DNA from: Candidatus Gastranaerophilales bacterium
Lineage (GTDB): Bacteria > Cyanobacteriota > Vampirovibrionia > Gastranaerophilales > Gastranaerophilaceae
Direction of reading: 5' to 3'
Assembly: GCA_944325665.1 (NCBI GenBank)
Contig: CALVAY010000001.1
Coordinates: 62,001-126,000, forward strand
Length of the DNA stretch: 64,000 nt
In this document: piece by piece, positions 8,246 through 18,977 of the stretch
Position numbering within the stretch: the stretch's first letter is position 1
Layout: every line of letters starts with the position of its first letter
Translations under genes and position numbers: made by a program
Notes under the pieces: generated by a model
Seen by the model: only the letters and a program-made list of their open reading frames with translations
Databases searched by the model: none
Told to the model about the DNA's origin: nothing

Positions 8246-8563
8246 TTATATTTCAGAGATTAAATAATTAGCAATCCATCTGAAATCTTGTGATTTTTCT
8301 GCAAGCTTTCTTAGGGGAGCAATTGAGCATTCGCCAAGTCTGATTAAACTCATTGCAATAACGCCTCTTTGAGTACCTTTAGCGTTTTCTAATCTGTCAA
8401 CAAGCAAATCTGCTACATCTTCACCCATGCCAACAATTCTGTTTTCAATTTCATTTTTTGTTTTATTGTCAGCATCGTTAAGCATTTTAATTAATGTATC
8501 AAGTTTTTCTTCTACATTTGAAGTTTCAACAAATGTTCTTCTTGTGTTTAATACAGCTTGCAT
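8246..8563 (-). CDS. Small HEAT-repeat-like protein
   Basis: A 105-residue, all-helical, acidic protein. The pattern NRIVGMGEDVADLLVDRLE, then AMSLIRLGECSIAPLRKLAE, resembles HEAT repeats as in PBS-lyase/HEAT scaffolds. The start has AGGAG upstream. It stands alone between the SLH gene and enolase. A protein-binding role is inferred from the fold only. Confidence 0.65.
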   Translation of the reverse strand: MQAVLNTRRTFVETSNVEEKLDTLIKMLNDADNKTKNEIENRIVGMGEDVADLLVDRLENAKGTQRGVIAMSLIRLGECSIAPLRKLAEKSQDFRWIANYLISEI

Positions 8564-8682
8564 TTTTATCTCCTGTTGCTTTATTTTCTAAAAGTATAAA
8601 CCAAAAAAAATCAAAACCCTGTTTTATTTATACAATCTTTATATCGTTATTAAGATTGTTATAAAATTATTTAAAATGCGTA

Positions 8683-8710
8683 TTGCATGGTACTTTTTAT
8701 GTGCGATAAT
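8683..8710 (+). promoter_or_regulatory. Enolase promoter
   Basis: TTGCAT (8683-8688), 16-bp spacer, GATAAT (8705-8710), with TG one base before the -10 (extended -10). The transcript would start near 8717, 30 nt before ATG. Confidence 0.6.
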
Positions 8711-8743
8711 CTACTTGAGGATACTCAAAAAGAAAGGTATTAA

Positions 8744-10057
<1,314 letters not shown>

Positions 10058-10077
10058 TTTGCACATATAAGCAAATT

Positions 10078-10112
10078 AAAAGCGATGCGTCTTTAGATGT
10101 GTCGCTTTTTTT
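10078..10112 (+). terminator. Enolase terminator
   Basis: A 14-bp stem with three G-T wobbles (10078-10091 with 10096-10109), TTTA loop, followed by T residues to 10112. Confidence 0.88.
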
Positions 10113-10177
10113 ATTTTAAAAATGAACATTTTTAAAACTTGTTCGTTATTAAAATGTAGGAGTTGAAGGATTTAATT

Positions 10178-10480
10178 ATGAAGAAAAAATTATGTGCTTT
10201 GTTTTTATGTTGTGCTTGCGTTTTAACTTTTGGCTTAATTAGCCCCGCTGAGGCAAAATGCTCAAATGTCGGTGCAGCTATTGGCGGTGTTGTAGCAGGT
10301 GTTGCAATAGGTGCGATTGCAACTAATGCGCTTTCAAGACCTTGTCCTCCTCCCCCTCCTCCAAGAATGCATCATCCAAAATATAAAAAACCCTGTCATT
10401 GCAGAGGTCGTGCACATATGACGACTTGCTGCAATTACGCATATCCTGCTTATGTTAATTACAGCTGGCGAATAAGATAA
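10178..10480 (+). CDS. Small exported glycine-zipper/proline-rich protein
   Basis: A 100-residue exported protein. ATG 10178 is chosen because AAGGA lies upstream and a signal peptide follows (MKKKLCALFLCCACVLTFG..AEA). After the signal come a glycine-zipper-like helix (GAAIGGVVAGVAIGAIA), a run of six Pro, then a basic region with several Cys and His residues. Glycine-zipper proteins are often membrane-associated. Function unknown. Confidence 0.65.
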   Translation: MKKKLCALFLCCACVLTFGLISPAEAKCSNVGAAIGGVVAGVAIGAIATNALSRPCPPPPPPRMHHPKYKKPCHCRGRAHMTTCCNYAYPAYVNYSWRIR

Positions 10481-10506
10481 TTTCTTGTGCTGCCTTGATT
10501 ATTAAG

Positions 10507-10515
10507 TGGTATAAT
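10507..10515 (+). promoter_or_regulatory. Extended -10 promoter of hydG
   Basis: TGGTATAAT (10507-10515) is a perfect extended -10, placed so that transcription begins about 18 nt before the hydG ATG. No clear -35 is seen. Confidence 0.45.
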
Positions 10516-10539
10516 AATGCTTGTAAGAGAGGTAGTAAA

Positions 10540-11958
10540 ATGTATAATCCAAAATCACACAAGGCAGAAGAATTTATCTGTCATCAAGAAATTTTAGACA
10601 CGCTTGAATATGCACAAAAAAATAAGAATAATATTGAAATTGTCGATAAAATACTTGAAAAAGCCCGCCTTAAAAAAGGCTTAACACACAGAGAAGCAGC
10701 AGTTCTTTTGGATTGCGATATTCCCGAGAAAGTTGAGGAAATTTATGCTTTGGCTCGAGAAATTAAACAAGATTATTACGGTAACAGAATTGTGCTTTTT
10801 GCGCCCCTGTACCTGTCCAATTACTGTGTAAACGGTTGTGTTTACTGCCCGTATCACTTAAAAAATAAGCACATTCCAAGGAAAAAATTAACTCAAGAAG
10901 AGATAAGACAAGAGGTTGAAGCACTTCAGGATATGGGACATAAGCGTCTTGCCATTGAATCTGGCGAAGATCCTGTTAACAACCCTATTGAGTATATTTT
11001 GGATTCTATTAAAACAATTTATGACGTTAAACATAAAAACGGCTCAATTCGCCGTGTGAACGTTAATATAGCGGCAACAACCGTTGAAAACTACAAAAAA
11101 TTACACGATGCGGGAATTGGTACATATATTTTATTCCAAGAAACTTATCATAAAGAAAGTTATGAAAAGCTTCACCCGACAGGCCCAAAACACAATTACG
11201 CTTACCACACGGAAGCAATGGATAGGGCAATGGAAGCGGGCATTGATGATGTAAGCTTGGGCGTTTTATTCGGTTTAGAATTATATCGCTACGAATTTGC
11301 AGGACTTTTAATGCATGCTGAACACTTAGAAGCTGCTTTTGGCGTAGGCCCTCATGCGATAAGTGTTCCAAGAATTAAACATGCTGATGATATTGACCCT
11401 GATGCTTTTGATAATGGTATTGATGATGATACTTTTGCCAAAATTGTTGCCTGCATTAGAATTGCAGCTCCGTATGTTGGTATGATTATCTCAACAAGAG
11501 AGTCAAAAGAATGCAGAGAAAAACTTTTGAACTTGGGCGTTTCTCAAATTTCAGGCGGTTCAAAAACAAGTGTCGGGGGCTACTTCAAACCAATGCCTGA
11601 CAGTGAAGATTCTTCTCAATTCGACGTTTCAGACAGACGTCCTTTGGATGAAGTTATAAAATGGTTAATGGAGTTAGGTTATCTGCCAAGCTTCTGCACA
11701 TCTTGCTACAGGCAAGGTCGAACAGGGGACAGGTTTATGGAGATATGCAAAAGTCAACAAATACATAACTTCTGCCAGCCAAACGCTATTATGACACTAA
11801 AGGAATATCTTGAAGACTATGCTTCGGATGAAACCAAAAAGCTTGGTAATGAGCTTATTTCAAAAGAAGTTGAGTTAATTGAAAACGAAAAAATAAAACA
11901 GGTTGTAAAAGAAAATCTTAAAAAAATCGAACAAGGCGAAAGAGATTTTAAGTTTTAG
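10540..11958 (+). CDS. hydG: [FeFe]-hydrogenase maturase HydG (radical SAM tyrosine lyase)
   Basis: A 472-residue HydG. It has the radical-SAM motif CVNGCVYC (C96, C100, C103) and the second-cluster motif CX2CX22C (C386, C389, C412), which separates HydG from ThiH. HydG cleaves tyrosine to supply CO and CN ligands for the H-cluster of [FeFe]-hydrogenase. ATG 10540 is chosen because GAGAGG precedes it. HydE, HydF and the hydrogenase are not in this window. Presence of HydG implies H2-producing or H2-consuming fermentation. Confidence 0.95.
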   Translation: MYNPKSHKAEEFICHQEILDTLEYAQKNKNNIEIVDKILEKARLKKGLTHREAAVLLDCDIPEKVEEIYALAREIKQDYYGNRIVLFAPLYLSNYCVNGCVYCPYHLKNKHIPRKKLTQEEIRQEVEALQDMGHKRLAIESGEDPVNNPIEYILDSIKTIYDVKHKNGSIRRVNVNIAATTVENYKKLHDAGIGTYILFQETYHKESYEKLHPTGPKHNYAYHTEAMDRAMEAGIDDVSLGVLFGLELYRYEFAGLLMHAEHLEAAFGVGPHAISVPRIKHADDIDPDAFDNGIDDDTFAKIVACIRIAAPYVGMIISTRESKECREKLLNLGVSQISGGSKTSVGGYFKPMPDSEDSSQFDVSDRRPLDEVIKWLMELGYLPSFCTSCYRQGRTGDRFMEICKSQQIHNFCQPNAIMTLKEYLEDYASDETKKLGNELISKEVELIENEKIKQVVKENLKKIEQGERDFKF

Positions 11959-11974
11959 CTATAAAGGAGGGTGA

Positions 11975-13063
11975 ATGAAAAAGAATATAATTTCTTTACT
12001 GCTTTTAACGTTTTCTATGAGTACTTGTCTTGCTTTTGCAGCGACAGGTGAACTGGATTTTAACAACGAAACTTATGTCCGCAGATTGCCTGACATTAAG
12101 CCCCAAAAATTTTATACTGCACAAAACGACTATGTATTAAAAAAACCTAAAAAGTTGTCAGCAAGTGCAATATCATTGTTTTATTCGCCGGAGATAATTA
12201 CTGTTGAAGAAATGGCAGCAGGCACAGATTATACTTTTAAGAAACAGTATTCAACTGTGGGTAGAACTTTTAACAGTGATGACAAATATGCAATCAGTTT
12301 TCTTGGCAGATCAGGGGGCAGAAATCTTTATAGTATTTTAAAAATAACTTACAATGATATTTATGGAATTAACTCTTCTCAGCTTTATGTTAATCTTCCA
12401 AAAACCCATGCAAAGAAGCCAAAACAAGCAATAAAAACTTATGATGAAAAGTATTTTGATGCATTTTTAAATTTGGATGCAAATGTATATGACAAAGATA
12501 ATAACATATTGCCCCAAAAAACAATTTTTAAGTATGACGGCAAAGAGTTTGTATTAAAATTTGCAAGAAGTAAAAAATCAAAAGACGGAAGCAATTATTA
12601 TCTGCCCGAAAATGAAACTTTGGCAGATTATAACGCAATTATAAGGCTCAATTACCTTAGTAACCTGAAAAATAAAAAAGCAGGCTATGTTGTTGAAACA
12701 TTAGAAGAAGATTTTATCAAAAATGCAGGCTACAAGGAGATGACTAAGGAAATAAAAGATGATGAAGCAATATATTCATCTATTGCTTTTATTGTTAACA
12801 ATAAAGATAAGTCAAAACCGCAAGAGCAGGTGCGCTATACCTTGTATAAAATTAAGCGAGAAAAAGGCGTTATGAAAACTTTTGAATACAGCTTTGATTT
12901 TCCAAAGACTGCCGATTACTTAAAAAAAGCACAGGAATTGGATGAAAGACTTGTTAAGTATGCAAAAAATGAAGAAATACCTGAACTTGTTAAGAAAAAT
13001 TTTGGTGTTTTGCCAAAAGCAATGAGTTATTCAAAGTCTTTTTATTCGGTTGGTGTTAAATAA
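11975..13063 (+). CDS. Exported protein of unknown function
   Basis: A 362-residue protein with a signal peptide (MKKNIISLLLLTFSMSTCLAFA). It is preceded by an excellent ribosome-binding site (AAAGGAGGG), 16 nt after hydG. The mature part is Lys- and Tyr-rich and mixed alpha/beta, with no motif recognised. Spacing suggests co-transcription with hydG, but no functional link is evident. Confidence 0.75.
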   Translation: MKKNIISLLLLTFSMSTCLAFAATGELDFNNETYVRRLPDIKPQKFYTAQNDYVLKKPKKLSASAISLFYSPEIITVEEMAAGTDYTFKKQYSTVGRTFNSDDKYAISFLGRSGGRNLYSILKITYNDIYGINSSQLYVNLPKTHAKKPKQAIKTYDEKYFDAFLNLDANVYDKDNNILPQKTIFKYDGKEFVLKFARSKKSKDGSNYYLPENETLADYNAIIRLNYLSNLKNKKAGYVVETLEEDFIKNAGYKEMTKEIKDDEAIYSSIAFIVNNKDKSKPQEQVRYTLYKIKREKGVMKTFEYSFDFPKTADYLKKAQELDERLVKYAKNEEIPELVKKNFGVLPKAMSYSKSFYSVGVK

Positions 13064-13082
13064 AAATAATTTTTAAATTTAA

Positions 13083-13107
13083 AAGCGGGGTTTTAAACCC
13101 CGCTTTA
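13083..13107. terminator. Bidirectional terminator
   Basis: Near-perfect palindrome AAAGCGGGGTTT/AAACCCCGCTTT between convergent stops (the exported protein on plus, fusA on minus), with T-rich sequence on the plus side. Confidence 0.85.
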
Positions 13108-13130
13108 TTTTGCCTTGTCTAAGTTTCTGC

Positions 13131-15218
13131 TTATGAGTTAGAAACGCCTGATTTTGAGATAATTTCAGCTTCAACGTTAGCAGGAACTTGTTCGTATTTG
13201 CAGAATTCCATTGAGAAAGTACCACGGCCTTGAGTTTTTGAACGGATGTCTGTTGCGTATCCGAACATTTCAGCCAACGGAACGATTGCACGAACTTTTT
13301 GAATACCTGTTCCTTCAATCATTTCCATACCTTCTACACGGCCTCTACGAGATGAAATATCACCGATGATATCACCTGTATTTTCTTCAGGAACTTCGAT
13401 TTCAACTTTCATCATAGGTTCAAGGATACAAGGTTTAGCTTTTTTGATACCGTCTTTCATAGCCATAGAACCTGCGATTTTGAACGCCATTTCTGAAGAG
13501 TCAACATCGTGGTATGTACCATCGTAAAGTGTAACTTTAACGTCGATTACAGGGAAGCCTGCTACGATACCGCCTTCAAGGGCTTCTTCCATACCTTTTC
13601 TGGCCGGTTCGATGTATTCTTTAGGAATAGCACCACCGACGATTTTGTTTTCAAATACAAATCCGGCATTTTCTTCAGCGGGTTCGATTTTAACTTTAAC
13701 GTGTCCGTATTGACCACGACCACCTGATTGACGGATGAATTTAGAGTCTTGATCAGCAGTACCTCTGATTGTTTCACGATAAGCAACTTGAGGTTTACCG
13801 ACGTTAGCGTCAACTTTAAATTCTCTCATCAAACGGTCAACGATGATGTCAAGGTGAAGTTCACCCATACCGGAGATGATTGTTTGTCCTGTTTCATTAT
13901 CTGTTTTAACTTGGAATGAAGGGTCTTCTTCGGCAAGTTTTTGTAATGCGATACCCATTTTATCTTGGTCAGCTTTTGTTTTAGGTTCGATAGCAACCGA
14001 AATAACAGGTGTCGGGAATGTCATTCTTTCAAGGATGATAGGAGCTTTTTCGTCGCATAGTGTATCACCTGTTGTTGTATCTTTAAGACCAACCGCAGCA
14101 CAGATATCACCAGCGTAAACTTCTGTAATTTCGTTTCTTTGGTCAGCTTGCATTTGAACAAGTCTTGAAATACGTTCTTTTTTGCCGTTTGTAGCGTTAA
14201 GAACATATGAACCTGATGTCAATTTACCTGAGTAAACTCTCATAAATGTTAAACGACCAACGTAAGGGTCTGTCATAACTTTGAAAGCAAGAGCTGAGAA
14301 AGGTTCATCATCTGATGAATGACGTTCAACTTTTGTGCCGTCATCCAATTCGCCTTCAATAGCTTTAACATCAATTGGAGAAGGCATTAATTCAACAATT
14401 GAGTCAAGAAGCAATTGAACACCTTTGTTTTTAAATGCTGTACCGCAAGTAACAGGAACGATTTTGTTTCCGCAAACACCTTTTCTTAGGCCTTTTTTCA
14501 ATTCTTCAATTGAAAGCTCTTGACCTTCAAGGTATTTTTCCATTAAATCGTCGTCAACTTCAGCGATTGCTTCAACCAAAGCTTCTCTGTATTTTTTAGC
14601 ATCTTCCATCATTTCAGCAGGTACATCTTCAACTTTAATATCTGTACCTAAATCGTTTGTGTAGATGTATGCTTTCATTTCAAGAAGGTCAACAAGACCT
14701 ATAAATTTATCTTCAGCACCGATTGGAAGTCTGATTGGGTGAGCATTTCCGCCTAATCTGTTTCTAATTTGGTCAACTACACGGTAGAAGTTAGCACCTG
14801 TTCTGTCCATTTTGTTAACAAAAACCATACGAGGAACTTCGTAACGGTTAGCTTGACGCCATACTGTTTCAGATTGTGATTGAACACCACCTACTGCGCA
14901 GAATACTGCAACAACGCCGTCCAATACCCTTAGTGAACGTTCAACTTCGATTGTGAAGTCAACGTGTCCGGGGGTGTCGATTACGTTGATTTGGTGGTTT
15001 TTCCAATATGAAGTAACCGCAGCAGACTGAATTGTGATACCACGTTCTCTTTCTTGTTCCATAAAGTCGGTAACTGCTGCACCGTCGTGTACTTCACCGA
15101 TTTTGTGAGTTTTACCGGTGTAGAACAAAATACGTTCTGTGGTAGTTGTTTTACCTGCGTCGATGTGCGCTGCGATACCGATGTTTCTGATTTTATCCAA
15201 AGGTGTCTTTCTTGGCAT
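13131..15218 (-). CDS. fusA: Elongation factor G
   Basis: A 695-residue translational GTPase catalysing ribosome translocation. Motifs: [13 protein letters not shown] (P-loop), RGITIQSAA (switch I), [12 protein letters not shown]. Full domain set, with [10 protein letters not shown] in domain IV and SRRGRVEGM in domain V. The start follows AAGGA. The gene is not next to rpsL, rpsG or tuf as in many bacteria. Codon use is strongly biased. Confidence 0.98.
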   Translation of the reverse strand: MPRKTPLDKIRNIGIAAHIDAGKTTTTERILFYTGKTHKIGEVHDGAAVTDFMEQERERGITIQSAAVTSYWKNHQINVIDTPGHVDFTIEVERSLRVLDGVVAVFCAVGGVQSQSETVWRQANRYEVPRMVFVNKMDRTGANFYRVVDQIRNRLGGNAHPIRLPIGAEDKFIGLVDLLEMKAYIYTNDLGTDIKVEDVPAEMMEDAKKYREALVEAIAEVDDDLMEKYLEGQELSIEELKKGLRKGVCGNKIVPVTCGTAFKNKGVQLLLDSIVELMPSPIDVKAIEGELDDGTKVERHSSDDEPFSALAFKVMTDPYVGRLTFMRVYSGKLTSGSYVLNATNGKKERISRLVQMQADQRNEITEVYAGDICAAVGLKDTTTGDTLCDEKAPIILERMTFPTPVISVAIEPKTKADQDKMGIALQKLAEEDPSFQVKTDNETGQTIISGMGELHLDIIVDRLMREFKVDANVGKPQVAYRETIRGTADQDSKFIRQSGGRGQYGHVKVKIEPAEENAGFVFENKIVGGAIPKEYIEPARKGMEEALEGGIVAGFPVIDVKVTLYDGTYHDVDSSEMAFKIAGSMAMKDGIKKAKPCILEPMMKVEIEVPEENTGDIIGDISSRRGRVEGMEMIEGTGIQKVRAIVPLAEMFGYATDIRSKTQGRGTFSMEFCKYEQVPANVEAEIISKSGVSNS

Positions 15219-15313
15219 ATCTTTTTCCTTTTCTAAATTATAATAATACTTATAACTTTATTTTCGCATAAAAATAAAGCTTGACAAGGAAAAATTTTGT
15301 TTTGCAAAGTTCT

Positions 15314-16414
15314 TTAAACAAAATCTTTTAAGCCTTTTCCGACTATACATGGAATGTTGTGTTTATCAAAAAAGTTTTGAAAATTTTCAAATTTTTTGTT
15401 AAAGTTTTCGTTAAACTTCGTATAATCAAGGTTTTCATACATTTCGTACAAGTCAAATTTTTTGGGCAATTTTGTAATAAAGGGCAGCTCAAAATATTCA
15501 ACCATTTCAAGCACTCTCATATCTCTTGCGTAGATTAAAGCGGGGATGTTACACAAAATTGAGATTAAATTCCCGTGTATTCTTGAACCGAAAGCAAAGT
15601 TATAACCGCCTTCTTTTATGAAATGCATCCATTTTGGTATGTCTTCAAAAAGTTTTATTCTGCCTTGTTCAAGTAGTTTTAAGGCACAGTTACCAAAACG
15701 GAGTTTTAAAGCCAAGTTGCTGTATTTTATCGGGTGAATTTCCTTATAATTAAGTTTTAGGATTTTGTGAAATCTGTCCTGGCAAACAAAAATACTTTCA
15801 AGATATTGTTCGAAAACCTCATTAATTTTTCTGTCTTTTAGGCAATTTGTTCCGTTAATTATAGGTTTTAGCTCTGTTTTATTAAGTTTTTTCGGGTTAA
15901 TTTTAAAGTCCTTCCCAAACATAAAAATTGAAGGGCAACCTGTTACCCAATAATCTTTATAACCGAGTTTTTCAAATACTTCGGCTGTTTTTTGTCCTCT
16001 TAGTGCAAAGTTCCCCCCTGTTTTATATGTTGCTTCAATAAAGTTGCAGCATTCTTTTTTGAATTTGTTTAAAAATTTATATTCCGTGTCATTAATGTCG
16101 GCTTGTAATCCGATACCGATAAAATATACAGGTATTTTAATTTTTCCAAGGGCAAGAGCAAGTTCGTCAAGCCAATTTTTGCATTTTGCGTTAATAAAAT
16201 TTGCACTTGAAATTAATACTATATCAAAATTGTTGCTTATTCTTTCAAAGTCTGTAATTTCATCAAGATTTTTGTTCGAGAACTCAACCTGACACTCTGG
16301 ATTATTTAAAAACGTTTCCAGTGCTAAGTTAAATAAAAAATTTCCTGAATTACCATTGTAAAAACCATCTTGCGATGCGGTTTTGCCCATACAGCAAAAT
16401 ATTCTTTTAGGCAC
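15314..16414 (-). CDS. Polysaccharide pyruvyl transferase family protein
   Basis: A 366-residue protein with the family's C-terminal signature FAFGSRIHGNLISILCNIPAL (about residues 273-293) and an N-terminal segment that begins with CMGKTASQDGFYNGNSGNF. Relatives such as CsaB transfer pyruvate from PEP to cell-surface sugars, creating the ligand for SLH domains. An SLH protein lies at 6211-8091. The start is GTG with GGAG upstream. It sits 19 nt after trmD, so it is likely the third gene of the rimM-trmD operon. Exact substrate unknown. Confidence 0.8.
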   Translation of the reverse strand: MPKRIFCCMGKTASQDGFYNGNSGNFLFNLALETFLNNPECQVEFSNKNLDEITDFERISNNFDIVLISSANFINAKCKNWLDELALALGKIKIPVYFIGIGLQADINDTEYKFLNKFKKECCNFIEATYKTGGNFALRGQKTAEVFEKLGYKDYWVTGCPSIFMFGKDFKINPKKLNKTELKPIINGTNCLKDRKINEVFEQYLESIFVCQDRFHKILKLNYKEIHPIKYSNLALKLRFGNCALKLLEQGRIKLFEDIPKWMHFIKEGGYNFAFGSRIHGNLISILCNIPALIYARDMRVLEMVEYFELPFITKLPKKFDLYEMYENLDYTKFNENFNKKFENFQNFFDKHNIPCIVGKGLKDFV

Positions 16415-16433
16415 CCTTTAACTCCTTCTTATA

Positions 16434-17138
16434 CTATATTTTTTTTTTAACCTTCTCCCACAAGTCGGGACGACGCTCTTTTGTACGCTTAATTCTCTCG
16501 TTAAGCCTAAATTTTTCAATTTCCTGATGATTTCCGTTTAATAATACCTCGGGAACTCTCATGCCCCTGTATTCTCTTGGTTTTGTATATTGCGGATGCT
16601 CCAAAAGCCCGTCCAATCCTTCAGAAAAGCTGTCATCGACGGCAGAGTTATCTTTACCTAAAAAGCCGTGTAAATTTCTTGAAACGCTGTCTATAATACA
16701 CAATGCACCAAGTTCGCCCCCTGTTAGGACATAATCCCCTAAAGATATTTCTCTTGGCTTTAGTCCGAGGCGAATTCTTTCGTCAAAGCCTTCGTATCTG
16801 CCGCAAAGCAGAATTATTTGTTCTTTTTGAGCAAGCTCTTTGCTTATTTTTTGGTTATAAACTTCACCTTGAGGAGTTAGCATTATAAACTCGGAATTTT
16901 CAAGTCTTTCAATGCTTTCGTAAGCCTCAAAAACAGGTGGTGCCATCATTACCATACCGTCTGAACCGCCATAGGGTGTATCGTCAACCCTTCTGTGCTT
17001 ATCGTGGGTAAAATCTCTAGGATTTGTTGTATTAACTTCGATTATTTTATTTTTAACTCCTCTGCCCAAAAGTGCACAAGAGCAGTAGTTTTCAATTATT
17101 TCGGGGAAAAGCGTGATTACATCAAATCTTAATCCCAT
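16434..17138 (-). CDS. trmD: tRNA (guanine37-N1)-methyltransferase
   Basis: A 234-residue SPOUT methyltransferase. Diagnostic segments: FDVITLFPE at the N-terminus, PYGGSDGMVM, LCGRYEGFDERI and EISLGDYVLTGGELGA (SAM-binding knot). TrmD makes m1G37 in tRNAs to prevent frameshifting. It overlaps rimM by 10 bp, the usual rimM-trmD pairing, but rpsP and rplS are not present here. Confidence 0.97.
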   Translation of the reverse strand: MGLRFDVITLFPEIIENYCSCALLGRGVKNKIIEVNTTNPRDFTHDKHRRVDDTPYGGSDGMVMMAPPVFEAYESIERLENSEFIMLTPQGEVYNQKISKELAQKEQIILLCGRYEGFDERIRLGLKPREISLGDYVLTGGELGALCIIDSVSRNLHGFLGKDNSAVDDSFSEGLDGLLEHPQYTKPREYRGMRVPEVLLNGNHQEIEKFRLNERIKRTKERRPDLWEKVKKKI

Positions 17139-17635
17139 GGTAAAAGTCCTTTTATGGGTTTGATTATGACTTTTTTGTTTTTAATATCGACAATAGGGAC
17201 AAGTTCTTTTACAAACGGGATAAGGATATTTCCGTATTTTTCATCTTGCGGTTTTACACATAAAATATCGTTGCCTGAGTTTGTTGCAATATATTCAACC
17301 GTACCTATTAAATCATCCTTATCGTCAAAGACATTAAGTCCCTTAAGTTCGTCAATTAAGTACTCTTCCTCTTCAAGCTGTTTTTTGACATCTTCTTTTG
17401 CAAGGTAAATTTTTTCGCCTTTATATTTTAAAAGCTCGTTTATGTCTGAAATTTCTTTAAATTTCACTATTGCGATATTTTTTTGAAAACGAATTCTTTC
17501 AATGGTTAAATTAACTCCGCCAACTACGACATTTTTTGCCTCTTGGAGTCTTTTTGCATTAGAGTAGCCTACTTTGGCTTCCCCTTGAATGCCGAAAAAG
17601 TTCGTTATTTTACCTATCGAGATTAGCTCTTCCAT
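17129..17635 (-). CDS. rimM: 16S rRNA processing protein RimM
   Basis: A 168-residue RimM: ISIGKITNFFGIQGEAKV at the N-terminus and a PRC-barrel-like C-terminal half ending NKKVIIKPIKGLLPWD. It assists maturation of the 30S head. ATG 17635 is chosen over an in-frame TTG 18 bases upstream. No Shine-Dalgarno sequence precedes it; instead TATAAT ends exactly 6 nt before ATG, so the message is probably leaderless. Confidence 0.93.
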   Translation of the reverse strand: MEELISIGKITNFFGIQGEAKVGYSNAKRLQEAKNVVVGGVNLTIERIRFQKNIAIVKFKEISDINELLKYKGEKIYLAKEDVKKQLEEEEYLIDELKGLNVFDDKDDLIGTVEYIATNSGNDILCVKPQDEKYGNILIPFVKELVPIVDIKNKKVIIKPIKGLLPWD

Positions 17636-17641
17636 AGCTTG

Positions 17642-17650
17642 ATTATAGCA
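17642..17650 (-). promoter_or_regulatory. rimM extended -10, leaderless arrangement
   Basis: On the minus strand TGCTATAAT (TATAAT 17647-17642) is followed by CAAGCT and then ATG. A start site 7 nt after the -10 would fall on the A of the ATG. No good -35 was found. Confidence 0.5.
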
Positions 17651-17665
17651 CAAATAAAAAAACTT

Positions 17666-17717
17666 TATTGCCCAAAAGGGTAAGATGTGTTTTTTAATTA
17701 TACCTTATCGGGCAATA
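17666..17717. repeat. Inverted repeat between rimM and the LuxR-type regulator
   Basis: Perfect 8-bp arms TATTGCCC (17666-17673) and GGGCAATA (17710-17717), 36 nt apart, in the divergent promoter region. It could be an operator for the adjacent response regulator. It is not terminator-like. Confidence 0.45.
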
Positions 17718-17784
17718 GTGTAATTAGCATTTAGTTTTAACATTAAAAGCGAAAGGGATGATTATTAACGAAAGGTTAGACATT

Positions 17785-18477
17785 ATGGCAACACAAGCAA
17801 GGGTGTATTTTGAAACGCAAGAAATTAAGGTGGTTATTGTTGAGGATTATAAACTCACTCGTGTAGGTTTAAGATACGCACTTAACCAAATCGAAAACAT
17901 TAATGTAATTGCAGAGGCGGAAAACGCTCAAGAAGGTATTGAAATTATCAAAAGAGAGCGTCCCGATGTAGTGTTAATGGATTTAGGTCTGCCCAATATG
18001 AACGGACTTGAGGCGACAATTAAAATTAAGGAGTTTGCTCCCGAAACACAAGTTATAATTTTAACTTCTCATGACAGAGAAGAAGAGGTTTTGGCTTCTT
18101 TTGGCTCGGGTGCAAGTGCATATTGCCTTAAAGACATTGACCCTCAGGCACTTTCAAATGTAATTAAATGTGCTGCAAGAGGCGCTTGCTGGATTGACCC
18201 AGCCGTTGCAAAAATGGCTTTGAAACTTTTCCCAAGGCCTGAGAACGCAGAGTTTTTATCTAAAGCAACAAATCAAGATCCCAAGGGACATTTAACCGAA
18301 AGAGAACAAGAAGTTTTAAAATTATTGGTGCAAGGTAAGTCTAATACTGAAATTGCAAAAGAATTAATTGTTAGTGTTCACACTGCAAAAGCGCACGTGT
18401 GTTCAATTTTGCAGAAGCTGTGCGTGGATGATAGAGTTCAAGCTGCAGTTAAGGCTATAAAAGAAGGTTTAGTGTAA
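17785..18477 (+). CDS. NarL/LuxR-family response regulator
   Basis: A 230-residue two-domain regulator. The receiver domain has the acidic pair E20/D21, phospho-acceptor D66 (LMDLGLPN), ILTSHD and a CLKD lysine. The C-terminal LuxR HTH is HLTEREQEVLKLLVQGKSNTEIAKEL. ATG 17785 has AAAGG about 9 nt upstream; an in-frame ATG at 17758 lacks correct spacing. No histidine kinase is adjacent. Targets unknown. Confidence 0.92.
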   Translation: MATQARVYFETQEIKVVIVEDYKLTRVGLRYALNQIENINVIAEAENAQEGIEIIKRERPDVVLMDLGLPNMNGLEATIKIKEFAPETQVIILTSHDREEEVLASFGSGASAYCLKDIDPQALSNVIKCAARGACWIDPAVAKMALKLFPRPENAEFLSKATNQDPKGHLTEREQEVLKLLVQGKSNTEIAKELIVSVHTAKAHVCSILQKLCVDDRVQAAVKAIKEGLV

Positions 18478-18510
18478 GCTTTCTTAAAAGGAGTTTTTAG
18501 AGTTGTAAAT

Positions 18511-18532
18511 AACCCCGCTTTATGGCGGGGTT
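18511..18532 (+). terminator. Terminator after the response regulator
   Basis: Stem AACCCCGC/GCGGGGTT with loop TTTATG, followed by TTATTGTTTTT. Confidence 0.8.
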
Positions 18533-18564
18533 TATTGTTTTTATGTTTGATATTGTACTGATTT

Positions 18565-18977
18565 TGCTTGACTCAATAGCGCTGTCATTGGGAGTGTTGA
18601 TTCGCGTATTAAAAGCCATGTTTTCTTTCTTTTGGTTCTGTTTTCTTTCTTTTTGCATTGGCGTCTGAAACAAAAAGAAAGAAAATGAACAAAGTGGGTT
18701 TAGAGTGTAAAGCCAAATATTATTAAAGGCTCACTATACTCCTGCGGGTCCTCAACCGGCTCACAGCCTCGATTATCCTACGTCGCCTATCAATAGTATC
18801 GTAAATGCCAAACTCGTCGTTTGTCATTTACTCACTCTGGCTTGCGTTTTCGAGCTTCGCTCGGGTACGGTTACGCCCTGTCGGCAAGGCTCTTCGCCTT
18901 CCCGTTCGGGCTTCACACACCTAAGGTTCACTCGCTCTCAAGCAGTGCAGTCGCACTAGCTTTCGAGCTTCGCTCGG
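18565..18977. repeat. Hairpin-rich non-coding island
   Basis: About 410 bp without a credible gene, locally richer in GC than its surroundings. A 15-bp perfect stem runs TTTTCTTTCTTTTTG (18641-18655) with CAAAAAGAAAGAAAA (18671-18685). A 15-nt direct repeat TGTTTTCTTTCTTTT sits at 18619 and 18639. A 17-nt exact repeat TTTCGAGCTTCGCTCGG occurs at 18848-18864 and 18961-18977; each copy folds as CGAGC-TTC-GCTCG. Further small hairpins are AAGGC/GCCTT and CCCG/CGGG near 18886-18910 and AGTGC/GCACT near 18944-18957. The second 17-mer abuts the typA stop codon. Possibly a REP/MITE-like element or a decayed insertion. Confidence 0.55.

Noticed and set aside
10495-10539. Longer N-terminus for HydG
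   Set aside because: It contains the extended -10 box, and the ATG at 10540 has a ribosome-binding site.
18565-18977. CRISPR array or tRNA in the hairpin island
   Set aside because: Repeats are not regularly spaced and no cloverleaf or TTCGA arm pattern fits.
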